Shown here in pieces: positions 23,412 to 31,384 of a stretch of DNA of 64,000 bases. The stretch is from assembly GCF_902498805.1 (NCBI RefSeq), contig NZ_LR701600.1, forward strand, positions 1 to 64,000, written 5' to 3'. This stretch comes from Imperialibacter sp. EC-SDR9. GTDB lineage: Bacteria > Bacteroidota > Bacteroidia > Cytophagales > Cyclobacteriaceae. The position numbers and the translations under genes were made by a program. Positions within the stretch are counted from its first letter, which is position 1. Each line of letters opens with the position of its first letter. The notes beneath the pieces were generated by a model. It was not told the DNA's origin. It made no database searches and was given only the letters and a program-made list of their open reading frames with translations.

Positions 23412-25157
23412 ATGGCCTTTCTTCGAAATTTGTTAGCCACTATCCTTGGCCTTTTTATCTTCAGTTTTCTAGGCATACTTATCCTAGTCGGTATTGCTTC
23501 GAGTAGCTCGGAAGAAACGGTAGAAGTGAAAGATAATTCTGTGCTCTACCTGCCTTTAGGTGGTATTTTGAGTGAACGTACTCCCGAAGATCCATTTCAG
23601 GAATTTTTCCCAAATAGTGGGCCAAGCTACCTTGGCGTGCTGGATTTGTTGAAAGTTATAAAGAATGCAAAAACAGACGATAAAATTAAGGGCATATACA
23701 TTGAGCATGGCTACCTGTCGGGAGGCTTTGCCAGCCTGAAAGAGGTAAGAGATGCTCTTTTGGATTTCAAAACATCAGGGAAGTTCATCTACTCATACGG
23801 AAACTACATTTCTGAAGGCGACTACTATATCGGGTCAGTGGCTGACGAACTCTACGTTAATCCACAAGGTTCACTTGAATTTAATGGCTTCAGCGCCAAT
23901 ATTTCGTTTTTTAAGGGGACACTTGACAAGTTGGAAATTGAGCCACTTGTGTTCAGAGTAGGAGAGTTTAAGTCGGCGATAGAGCCCTTCATCCGCAAAG
24001 ACATGAGTCCTGAGAATGAGCTTCAAATCAATTCTTTCCTGAATTCTGCTCACGATACTTTTCTGGCAGATATTGCCGAAGCGAGAAACATCCCGGCTGA
24101 AAAACTGAAAGAAATTTCATCGGAAATGAAGGTGCGAAGAGTGGCTGATGCTGTCGACTACGGCCTGGCTACGAAAGTGGCCTACGAGGACGAAATGAAG
24201 ACCTTGCTCAAGATAAAACTTGGGATAGAAGAGAGCACTGATATTACATTCATTTCGTGGAAAAAGTATAAGAAGTCGATTTCGCCAGATGAAATTTCGA
24301 AGAACAGGATTGCAGTAATAGTGGCCGAAGGTGAAATTTTGATGGGAGAGGGTGAGGATGGCCAAATTGGCGCAGAGAAATTTGCCCGGGAAATAAGAAA
24401 TGCCCGGGAAAGTGATAGAATAAAGGCCGTGGTGCTGCGCATTAATTCTCCGGGAGGAAGCCTTACCGGTTCCGATATTATTTGGAGGGAAATAATGCTT
24501 ACCAAAGAAAGGAAGCCAGTTATTGCCTCCATGGGCGACTATGCAGCATCAGGCGGTTACTATCTTTCCATGCCGTGCGACACCATCGTGGCTCAGCCCA
24601 ATACTATCACCGGGTCGATAGGTATTTTCGGCATGATGTTCAACATGGAGAAATTCCTTGAGAATAAGCTGGGTATTACTTTCGATGTAGTAAAAACAGG
24701 CGAATATTCAGATATAATGACTGTAACAAGGTCGTTGAGTGACTTTGAGAAACAGATTATTCAGGACGGTGTGAACGAAGGCTACGAAACCTTTACCTCG
24801 AAGGCAGCGGAAGCGAGGCACTTACCTATAGAAAAGCTGAAGGAGTTGGCTGGCGGAAGAGTTTGGACGGGCATTCAAGCCCATGAGCTTGGCCTGGTTG
24901 ATCTGCTGGGAAGTTTTGACGACGCAGTGAAAATTGCTGCTGACAAGGCTGAGCTGGGCGACGATTATCTATTGAGTTTCTACCCTAAGCAAAAGAACTT
25001 CTTTGAAGAGATGTTTTCAAGTGCTTCTAACGAGCTGGAAGCCAGATCGATCAAAAATAACTATGGTATGCTTGCCCCTTATGTGAAAGAAATTAGAGAT
25101 TTGCAGCACTATGAGGGTATTCAGGCACGCATGCCTTATTCATTTGAAATCAAATAA
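23412..25157 (+). CDS. sppA: Signal peptide peptidase SppA, 67K type
   Basis: Membrane-bound serine protease that degrades signal peptides left after secretion. The 581 residues (ATG 23412; the longer frame to 23361 adds 17 unlikely residues) match the two-domain 67K type. One N-terminal membrane segment (LATILGLFIFSFLGILILVG) and two ClpP-like domains follow. The Ser/Lys dyad is present: K187 in RVGEFKSAIEPF and S380 in DYAASGGYYLSM, positions matching E. coli K209/S409. Located between folK and bioB; bioB starts 21 bp after the stop. Confidence 0.94.
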   Translation: MAFLRNLLATILGLFIFSFLGILILVGIASSSSEETVEVKDNSVLYLPLGGILSERTPEDPFQEFFPNSGPSYLGVLDLLKVIKNAKTDDKIKGIYIEHGYLSGGFASLKEVRDALLDFKTSGKFIYSYGNYISEGDYYIGSVADELYVNPQGSLEFNGFSANISFFKGTLDKLEIEPLVFRVGEFKSAIEPFIRKDMSPENELQINSFLNSAHDTFLADIAEARNIPAEKLKEISSEMKVRRVADAVDYGLATKVAYEDEMKTLLKIKLGIEESTDITFISWKKYKKSISPDEISKNRIAVIVAEGEILMGEGEDGQIGAEKFAREIRNARESDRIKAVVLRINSPGGSLTGSDIIWREIMLTKERKPVIASMGDYAASGGYYLSMPCDTIVAQPNTITGSIGIFGMMFNMEKFLENKLGITFDVVKTGEYSDIMTVTRSLSDFEKQIIQDGVNEGYETFTSKAAEARHLPIEKLKELAGGRVWTGIQAHELGLVDLLGSFDDAVKIAADKAELGDDYLLSFYPKQKNFFEEMFSSASNELEARSIKNNYGMLAPYVKEIRDLQHYEGIQARMPYSFEIK

Positions 25158-25178
25158 CTGAACCTACGCTATCAGGGA

Positions 25179-26168
25179 ATGACCGAACTAAGAAACAACT
25201 GGACAAGAGGAGAAATAGAGGAGATTTACAATTCTCCCATGTTAGACTTGATTTACAGGGCGGCTACCGTCCACAGAGAATATAGCGACCCACAGGAGGT
25301 GCAGGTCTGTACTTTGTTGTCGGTGAAGACTGGAGGGTGCCCTGAAGATTGCTCTTATTGCCCGCAGGCGGCACGATATCACACTGACGTGAAGGTGCAG
25401 AAGTTAATGGAAGTTGACGAGGTTCTTTCTAGTGCAAAAGCTGCCAAGGAGAACGGAAGTACCAGGTTTTGTATGGGTGCTGCCTGGAGAGAGGTGAGAG
25501 ACAACAAGGATTTCGACAAGGTGATTGAGATGGTGAAAGGTGTCAACCAAATGGGCATGGAAGTGTGCTGTACACTTGGCATGATCACCGAGTCACAGGC
25601 GAAGCGACTGAAGGAAGCTGGCCTTTACGCCTACAACCATAATCTCGACACCAGCGAAGAAGCTTACGAAGATATTATTACCACAAGAACCTATAAGGAC
25701 AGGCTGGATACATTGGAGAATGTTCGTACTGCCAAAATTTCTGTGTGCTCAGGCGGCATCATTGGTATGGGGGAATCTCACCTCGACCGGGTGGGTATGC
25801 TTCACACGCTGGCTACCCTGCCAGAACACCCTGAAAGTGTGCCTGTGAATGCGCTGGTTGCCGTGGAGGGCACACCCCTGGAAGACCAGGAGCGAGTACC
25901 GGTTTGGGACATGATCCGAATGATAGCCACCGCCAGAATCATCATGCCCAGGGCCATGGTAAGGCTTTCAGCTGGCAGGGTGAACATGACTGTGGAGGAG
26001 CAAGCGCTTTGTTTTCTTGCTGGAGCCAATTCTATATTCGCCGGGGACAAGCTGCTTACTACCCCTAATCCGGAAGTGGATGCAGACAAGCAGATGTTTC
26101 AAGTGCTTAATCTTAAGCCCAGGGCGTCTTTCAAAGGAGCTGCTGCTGAGAAATATTCGATGGCATAA
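25179..26168 (+). CDS. bioB: Biotin synthase
   Basis: Radical SAM enzyme inserting sulfur into dethiobiotin. 329 residues, the usual length. The CxxxCxxC motif binding the 4Fe-4S cluster is C54, C58 and C61 in [10 protein letters not shown]. The second-cluster ligands are Cys in [17 protein letters not shown] and the [12 protein letters not shown] segment, with Arg in [10 protein letters not shown]. No other bio genes lie nearby, so biotin synthesis genes are dispersed. A hairpin follows at 26177-26207. Confidence 0.97.
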   Translation: MTELRNNWTRGEIEEIYNSPMLDLIYRAATVHREYSDPQEVQVCTLLSVKTGGCPEDCSYCPQAARYHTDVKVQKLMEVDEVLSSAKAAKENGSTRFCMGAAWREVRDNKDFDKVIEMVKGVNQMGMEVCCTLGMITESQAKRLKEAGLYAYNHNLDTSEEAYEDIITTRTYKDRLDTLENVRTAKISVCSGGIIGMGESHLDRVGMLHTLATLPEHPESVPVNALVAVEGTPLEDQERVPVWDMIRMIATARIIMPRAMVRLSAGRVNMTVEEQALCFLAGANSIFAGDKLLTTPNPEVDADKQMFQVLNLKPRASFKGAAAEKYSMA

Positions 26169-26176
26169 AATCAGAA

Positions 26177-26210
26177 AGTAGCAAGAGCGAGCAGATCACT
26201 TGCTACTCAT
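26177..26210. terminator. Hairpin between bioB and the acyltransferase gene
   Basis: AGTAGCAAG (26177-26185) and CTTGCTACT (26199-26207) form a 9-bp stem with a 13-base loop, followed by CATTTT. It separates two convergent genes and overlaps the last codon of the minus-strand gene. A moderate rather than strong terminator. Confidence 0.5.
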
Positions 26211-27126
26211 TTTCTTCTCGCTTTAGCTTCCATCTGTTATGTGACCAGAGCCACAGGTGAGGGACTTCCACAATGGCCTTCTCAAGTATGGCAGCATACC
26301 GTTCAATTATTTCTTCGGCCGTCGCTTCGTTGGGATTTTCAAGCACTTTTACGAATTCAAGGGTGTAGTGCCCTCTGGAAGTTTTCTTCATTAAAGGGAA
26401 GAAGACGGGGTAGTTTGTTTTGCGGGCGATCCTGTCGGCACCTATCAGAAATGGAGTATCCTGGTTCAGGAACTTTACCCAATGACGACTGCTGTTTCTT
26501 TTTGGTCTTTGGTCACCAATAATGCAGGTGACTGAAAGTGCACCTTGAGACCCAAGCTCAACCACTGTTTTGTAGCCTTTTTTTGAGGGCACAGCCATCG
26601 CTCCAAAACGCTCCCTGGTGTCCTTCATCAATGCCTCGTAGTAGGCCGACCTCAGCGGCTGATAAAAAGTGACCACCTTGTGCGATAGTGAGAGTGGTAT
26701 AGCTGCAAGCCATTCCCAGTTGCCATAGTGTGCCGTGTACATAATCAGGCTCCTTCCTTGCTTGAAAAAACCTTCGAAGACTTCAGGGTTTAGGACTTGA
26801 AACCGCTGCTTGATCGTCTTCCCGCCAACTGAAAGGAATTTGCCCGACTCGAAGATAAGATCAGTGAAGTGCCTGTAAAAAGCTTTTTCAATTACAATGA
26901 TTTCAGCGATAGCCTTTTCAGGGAATGAAGCAGTAAGGTTTTTTCTTACAATCGCCTTTCTGTATCCAGCGAGATAGTAAAGGAAAAAGAAAGAGACATC
27001 TGACAAAATGTAGATCAGCCAGAACGGTAGTTGTGATAATAAAAGTACGGGGGTGTATTTTAGTTTTCTAAGCAAGATGTATGAAAGTAATTGGCGCCCG
27101 TAATGTTCGGAGACCCACAGGCCCAC
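26203..27126 (-). CDS. Lysophospholipid/lipid A acyltransferase (LpxL/HtrB-like)
   Basis: A 307-residue membrane-associated acyltransferase. One hydrophobic segment near residues 25-55 (LLLSQLPFWLIYILSDVSFF), then the active-site motif HYGNWE (H-x4-E) in YTAHYGNWEWLAAIPL, and DQRPKRNSS and FLIGADRIARKTNYPVFF as the family's later blocks. This places it in the LpxL/HtrB group that adds a secondary acyl chain to lipid A or acts on similar lysolipids. In Bacteroidota the exact acceptor is often not established. 259 bp of gene-free DNA lie upstream of the start. Confidence 0.87.
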   Translation of the reverse strand: MGLWVSEHYGRQLLSYILLRKLKYTPVLLLSQLPFWLIYILSDVSFFFLYYLAGYRKAIVRKNLTASFPEKAIAEIIVIEKAFYRHFTDLIFESGKFLSVGGKTIKQRFQVLNPEVFEGFFKQGRSLIMYTAHYGNWEWLAAIPLSLSHKVVTFYQPLRSAYYEALMKDTRERFGAMAVPSKKGYKTVVELGSQGALSVTCIIGDQRPKRNSSRHWVKFLNQDTPFLIGADRIARKTNYPVFFPLMKKTSRGHYTLEFVKVLENPNEATAEEIIERYAAILEKAIVEVPHLWLWSHNRWKLKREENE

Positions 27127-27385
27127 TTTAGTCAGAGAAACAGTTTTTATATGACGTTAAGTTCTTTTACGCTGTGAATATTGGCAAGCAAACTTCACAC
27201 GAAAAGTATTCGTCAAATGCAGTATACTTCGAAATAAAAAAATGGTTGTCGTATGTTCCGTGAACAGTCATTTTATTTATTAACATCAAAAGTTTGCAGG
27301 TTCACGAAAGTTTGCTGAAATTCATGTAGTTACGAATATTCTGCAAGAGGATTATCTAATATCAATACAATTAATTGCGAGACGT

Positions 27386-28024
27386 ATGAAATCAATCTTA
27401 CTATTTGCGGGCACAATTATCTTGTTTTCCCTGGGCTCCTGTGTTTCTCAAAAAGACTTTATCATTGAATCGGATTATAGCTACCTGGGAAGGTTCAATA
27501 AGTACAAGACCTTCGATTTTGTGAATATCGACAAACGTGACAGTTCCAGTCACAATCCTGATTTAGAGAAGTGGATTATTAACAGAATGGAATCGCAGGG
27601 TTACAGTTACTCCAATAGAAAGCCCGATATATATGTTAACTACAAAATTTACTTCTCTGACCTGAAATACCGTGGCTACAATCAGGAGGATCTAAATGCC
27701 TATCTCAACAAGGAAGTATCGCTTGCCTCCAATGACGAATTTGAGGATGAGGTCTACCTGAGCGACTCAGAACTTACAGAGCTTGAAAATGCTGAAGCAG
27801 CTTCAAGAAGGAAGGAATATGACTCGAGATACTACACCATGGACTCAGGCACTCTGTTGATCATCCTTGTCGACAGAAGAAAGCACAGTGCAGTGTGGCA
27901 GGGATATGCCTCAGGAGTGTTTGCTCTTGGTGCCGACAACCTTGATCGCCAACTACGCAGAGCTGCGGGCGTTATTTTCGACAAATACAAAGTAGTGGCC
28001 GATGGCTACCTTATCAACGACTAA
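27386..28024 (+). CDS. DUF4136-type lipoprotein
   Basis: A 212-residue lipoprotein with a lipobox LGSC (Cys about residue 19). The mature part starts with SDYSYLGRFNKYKTFDFVN, a DUF4136 pattern, and contains QGYSYSNRKPDIYVNYKIYF and DSGTLLIILVDRRKHSAVWQGYASGV, as in other family members. The function of the family is not known; it sits on the periplasmic face of a membrane. The 259 bp upstream (27127-27385) holds no gene and no clear promoter by eye. A GIN-domain gene follows after 112 bp. Confidence 0.8.
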   Translation: MKSILLFAGTIILFSLGSCVSQKDFIIESDYSYLGRFNKYKTFDFVNIDKRDSSSHNPDLEKWIINRMESQGYSYSNRKPDIYVNYKIYFSDLKYRGYNQEDLNAYLNKEVSLASNDEFEDEVYLSDSELTELENAEAASRRKEYDSRYYTMDSGTLLIILVDRRKHSAVWQGYASGVFALGADNLDRQLRRAAGVIFDKYKVVADGYLIND

Positions 28025-28136
28025 GCATTTCTGTAACACCGGTTCTGGAGTGAGCGTCTAAGAAAAAAGATGTGATTGCTTGTGCAACCTTTGCAATTAA
28101 ATCACATCTTTGGTTTAAGGACAAACTCATTATACC

Positions 28137-28844
28137 ATGAACAGACTAAGCAAATTTTTGCCGCTACTTGTTTTGACATTAGTGGTTCAGCAGGCTGTCG
28201 CTCAACGGGTGCGGGAGGAAAGAAAGGTTTCTTCCTACGATGCCGTAAGCGTAAGCACAGGAATTGACGTTTATATTCGTCAGGGCAACCGCCAGGAAGT
28301 TACCGTGGAGGTAGACGAAGATGACCTCGACGATTTGATGACGGAGGTAAGAGGTGGAGAGCTCAAAATCTATTTTGAAAACAATAACAGCTTCTGGAGT
28401 TGGAAAGATCGTGACGCCACGGTTTATGTAACCGTTACTAATGTCAAGTCCATCAAAAGCTCTAGTGGTTCGGATGTAACCGGGGAAACGATTATTGTTT
28501 CCGACTATTTGGAAGTAGAGTCGTCCTCAGGGGCTGATTTGAAACTTCAGGTAAGAGCCAGAACACTGAGGGCTGAGTCGAGCAGCGGGTCAGATATGGA
28601 GCTTTCAGGGGAGGCCGAGTACTTCGAAGGACGTTCTTCTTCGGGCAGTGATTTGGATGCGATGGACTTAGTGGCTAAAAATGCCAAAGTGAGAGCATCT
28701 AGCGGTTCAGATTTGGCTATTACTGTCACTGACGACATCGAAGCCGATGCCAGCAGTGGCAGCGACATTTCCTATTCTGGCAGGCCACAATATGTCAATA
28801 TCGACGAGTCGTCGGGGGGAGATGTGCGTCGACGAAATTACTAG
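28137..28844 (+). CDS. GIN-domain (DUF2807) exported protein
   Basis: A 235-residue secreted protein. Signal peptide ends VVQQAVAQ. The remainder is a head GIN domain: KVSSYDAVSVSTGIDVYIRQ near the start, then seven SS-G-[SA/G]-D motifs spaced about 18-22 residues (IKSSSGSDV, ESSSGADL, ESSSGSDM, RSSSGSDL, RASSGSDL, DASSGSDI, DESSGGDV). That pattern predicts a single-stranded right-handed beta helix whose turns are the Ser-rich motifs. In the family, this domain occurs in secreted or membrane-anchored proteins that may act in adhesion; no enzymatic role is known. Followed by a strong terminator at 28861-28904. Confidence 0.85.
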   Translation: MNRLSKFLPLLVLTLVVQQAVAQRVREERKVSSYDAVSVSTGIDVYIRQGNRQEVTVEVDEDDLDDLMTEVRGGELKIYFENNNSFWSWKDRDATVYVTVTNVKSIKSSSGSDVTGETIIVSDYLEVESSSGADLKLQVRARTLRAESSSGSDMELSGEAEYFEGRSSSGSDLDAMDLVAKNAKVRASSGSDLAITVTDDIEADASSGSDISYSGRPQYVNIDESSGGDVRRRNY

Positions 28845-28860
28845 AAGAAAATACTTGACC

Positions 28861-28904
28861 ATACAAAAAGAAGGCTTCACCTCGGTGAAGCCTTCTTTTT
28901 GTAT
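28861..28904. terminator. Strong bidirectional hairpin after the GIN gene
   Basis: ATACAAAAAGAAGGCTTCAC (28861-28880) and its exact reverse complement at 28885-28904, with loop CTCG: a perfect 20-bp stem with T runs on both strands. It would stop transcription from the plus-strand GIN gene and the minus-strand DUF2911 gene. Confidence 0.9.
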
Positions 28905-28950
28905 GTAGTGGCCATATTGTTAAAACGGCTGTTTAGCGTTCTTTCTGCAG

Positions 28951-29505
28951 TTAAAAAGTAAAAGGCACGTCTACCGCCGTCTTGTCCCAACCAAGGCTCA
29001 TAGTGGCACCATTTGTTCCACTTTTGGCAAATACAATCGAGAAGTATTCAATCGTATCGGTAACTTTTTTTGATGGAACAGTTACACGCAATACATCTTT
29101 GTCTTCTTTGTAGCTGTAGGCTCCCCAATAGTCAAGAGCTGAGCTGAAGATGATCGTCCACTCAGACTCACCTGGAATAGTGAAAAGGGAATAGGTGCCG
29201 GCTTTCAATTTTTTACCAGCCACAGTAGCGTCTTTGTAAAGTTTGATTTCAGTGTTTTCGTTGGCCCCAGTTCGCCATACCTTTCCGTACGACTCAAGTT
29301 TTCCGAAAATCTCCCGGTCATTTTTCTTGGGCCTGCTGTAAATCACCCGTACGAGCGCCTCGTCGCTTCCTTTTCTGTCGTGGGCAAAGTTGTCGGGATA
29401 ATAAGCCATGTCCATTGAGCTTTTGTCGGGCCCCCTAAAATCCTGAGCCTGTGAAGAAAAGGCAACCAGAGAGATGAATGAAATCAGTAGTAATGTCTTT
29501 TTCAT
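28951..29505 (-). CDS. DUF2911 exported protein
   Basis: A 184-residue secreted protein of a family widely found in Bacteroidota. The signal peptide (SFISLVAFSSQAQ) is followed by the conserved DUF2911 core: EALVRVIYSRPKKNDREIFG, VWRTGANENTEIKLYKDATV, LKAGTYSLFTIPGESEWTII, WGAYSYKEDKDVLRVTV. The family is of unknown function. It converges with the GIN gene (they share the terminator at 28861-28904). Confidence 0.88.
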   Translation of the reverse strand: MKKTLLLISFISLVAFSSQAQDFRGPDKSSMDMAYYPDNFAHDRKGSDEALVRVIYSRPKKNDREIFGKLESYGKVWRTGANENTEIKLYKDATVAGKKLKAGTYSLFTIPGESEWTIIFSSALDYWGAYSYKEDKDVLRVTVPSKKVTDTIEYFSIVFAKSGTNGATMSLGWDKTAVDVPFTF

Positions 29506-29584
29506 ATTGCTGAATATTTAAGCGTTGAAGGTCTGTGGATTTTAGTTTTTGCTTTGTCGGTTGGTTTACCAACTTGACGATTCC

Positions 29585-30772
29585 CTATTTATAAAGAGTG
29601 AAAATGTTTCTAAAAACATAATGGCTCGCCTCTATTCTAAACTGGTCGGGGTCAAACTGGCCACTGCTGTCGTCGGTATTGGTAATGGCAATGCAAGCTG
29701 TGCCAGAGGCCGGGTGGATATAGAAAAAGGAGTAAAATGCCTTTTGAGTACCGGTGTGGCCTATTACCTGCATGCCGTTGAAGTCTTCCAGAAAAAAGGA
29801 GGAGGCAATAGACTCATCAATACCATCGACGACGCCGATGGGCAGTTGTTTCTTCCAGAGTTCTTTTAACGTCGACCTTTTAAGCACTTCGAACCCATCG
29901 TTATACCCGGTAAGGAAGCCCAGGTATTTCAGCATATCGCTGATGGGAGCATTGAGCCCACCATTGCTGGTGGTGATGCCTGTGTCGAAATCGAGCCCGT
30001 TGGCTGCTGGCTGGCCGTTTACAAGGGTGTAGTTGTTGGCCCGGTATTTCAGCAAATGGTATGGTGTAACATCAAAGTAGCTACTGTGCATGCCTAGAGG
30101 TTTCAGCACGTTCTTGTCGATGTACACCTCATAGTCATCACCACTGATGATCTCGATGATTCTGCCAAGAAAAATAAGAGCAGGGTTCGAGTAGCTGTAC
30201 TTGCTTCCGGGCTCGAATAAAATTTCAGTGTAAGGAAGCATGGCCACTATCTGGCTCCATTCGGTTGGTTCAAAAGGGTGCCAGTCTTTGTTTCCTCCCC
30301 ACGGCCAGGTGGGGTCACGAAAACCTGTGGAGTGGCTCAATACCATTTGAATAGTAATATCGTCCATGCTGCCGAAGGGATTGTGTACCATCCGGAGCTC
30401 GGGCAGGTATTTGGTTAGCGGATCACTCAGTTTGAGGAGCCCCCTATCCCTCAACTGCATGATACCGATAGTGGTGAATGTTTTGGTAATGGAAGCCCAG
30501 TGGAAAATAGTGTTTGCATCCACGTTTCGGTTGCTTTCCAGGTCAGCTTTGCCAACATAGCTATCGCCAATAACCTTTCCTTTTTCAACGAAAACCAAAG
30601 CACCACCTACCACACGATTGTTCTCCAGAGAGCTCCTGAAATAATCGTCAGCGGCTTTCCATGCTTTTTCAAAACCTTTCGGAGTTTGCCCAATGGCAGA
30701 GCCCGAGATTAGGAAAACACACAGCAGAGCGAGTGTTACGTGGCTAAAGACTGAATCAAACTTTAAGCTCAT
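29585..30772 (-). CDS. Serine hydrolase of the class C beta-lactamase family
   Basis: A 395-residue exported enzyme. Signal peptide about 1-28 (ALLCVFLISGSAIGQ). The active-site SxxK is SITK in FHWASITKTFTTIG (about 92-96), YSN (Y-x-N) occurs in GSKYSYSNPALIFLG, and the third element is HTG in GHTGTQKAFYS. This arrangement fits the beta-lactamase-like/D-alanyl-D-alanine peptidase or esterase group, and resistance should not be assumed. It overlaps the upstream HD gene by 17 bp (30756-30772), so the two are translationally coupled. Confidence 0.85.
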   Translation of the reverse strand: MSLKFDSVFSHVTLALLCVFLISGSAIGQTPKGFEKAWKAADDYFRSSLENNRVVGGALVFVEKGKVIGDSYVGKADLESNRNVDANTIFHWASITKTFTTIGIMQLRDRGLLKLSDPLTKYLPELRMVHNPFGSMDDITIQMVLSHSTGFRDPTWPWGGNKDWHPFEPTEWSQIVAMLPYTEILFEPGSKYSYSNPALIFLGRIIEIISGDDYEVYIDKNVLKPLGMHSSYFDVTPYHLLKYRANNYTLVNGQPAANGLDFDTGITTSNGGLNAPISDMLKYLGFLTGYNDGFEVLKRSTLKELWKKQLPIGVVDGIDESIASSFFLEDFNGMQVIGHTGTQKAFYSFFYIHPASGTACIAITNTDDSSGQFDPDQFRIEASHYVFRNIFTLYK

Positions 30773-31295
30773 CCCGGTTCTGTTTGAGTACTTCGATAAT
30801 GAAGGCGATATGCTCTTCTGGCGTCACGCCAAATAATTCCATGCCTTTGTTTACTTCGTCTCTGTCGACGGTGGCAGCGAAGCTTTTCTGTTTCAGTTTT
30901 TTCATCACCGACTTCACCTCCAGCGACTCGATACCATCGGGTCGCACCTGGCAGCAGGCCACGATAAATCCTGTGATTTCGTCGCAGGCTATCAGCCCTT
31001 TGTCCAGCAGCGTATCGTATGGAACTCCCCAGTGGGTATAATGCGCTGAAATAGCATGAGCGATTTTTCCCAACCCCTTTTCATTTAGAAGCGACACAAT
31101 GCGGCTGGGGTGCTCCGTGGGCCAGGCTTCATAGTCAGCGTCGTGAAGTAAACCCGCTAGCGCCCATTCATCGGGGTCTTCTCCCAGTTTGGCGGCGTAG
31201 GCTTCCATGACCAGCTCCACAGTGCGGGCATGCCTGCGGAGGCCGTCTCCCTTTGTCATTTCAAATAGCAGTGCTCTGGCTTCTTCTCTTGTCAT
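30756..31295 (-). CDS. HD-domain (HDIG) phosphohydrolase-like protein
   Basis: A 179-residue protein. Metal ligands are visible as H in RRHARTVELVMEAYAA, HD in LAGLLHDADYEAWPTEHP, and a later H in AISAHYTHWGVPYDTLLDKG. The set matches the HDIG predicted phosphohydrolase group. ATG 31293-31295 is chosen; an upstream frame to 31352 would read across a terminator hairpin. The substrate is unknown. It overlaps the serine hydrolase by 17 bp. Confidence 0.82.
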   Translation of the reverse strand: MTREEARALLFEMTKGDGLRRHARTVELVMEAYAAKLGEDPDEWALAGLLHDADYEAWPTEHPSRIVSLLNEKGLGKIAHAISAHYTHWGVPYDTLLDKGLIACDEITGFIVACCQVRPDGIESLEVKSVMKKLKQKSFAATVDRDEVNKGMELFGVTPEEHIAFIIEVLKQNRDELKV

Positions 31296-31307
31296 AGTGG
31301 GTAAAGA

Positions 31308-31329
31308 AAAAGCACCTTTGGGTGCTTTT
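31308..31329 (-). terminator. Terminator after the 1737-residue T9SS protein
   Basis: AAAAGCACC (31308-31316) and GGTGCTTTT (31321-31329) form a perfect 9-bp stem with a 4-base loop; on the minus strand it is followed by a T-rich run. It lies 55 bp after the large gene's stop and 12 bp before the HD gene start, so readthrough or a nearby promoter would be needed for the HD gene. Confidence 0.65.
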
Positions 31330-31384
31330 AAAAAGCTTATAAGAACGATCAACTATGTTAATCAATCTGGCCGATAATTAGAAG

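Noticed and set aside
29585-30772. Serine hydrolase as an antibiotic-resistance beta-lactamase
   Set aside because: Motifs fit the broad class C/DD-peptidase/esterase family, and the sequence alone does not support a resistance role.
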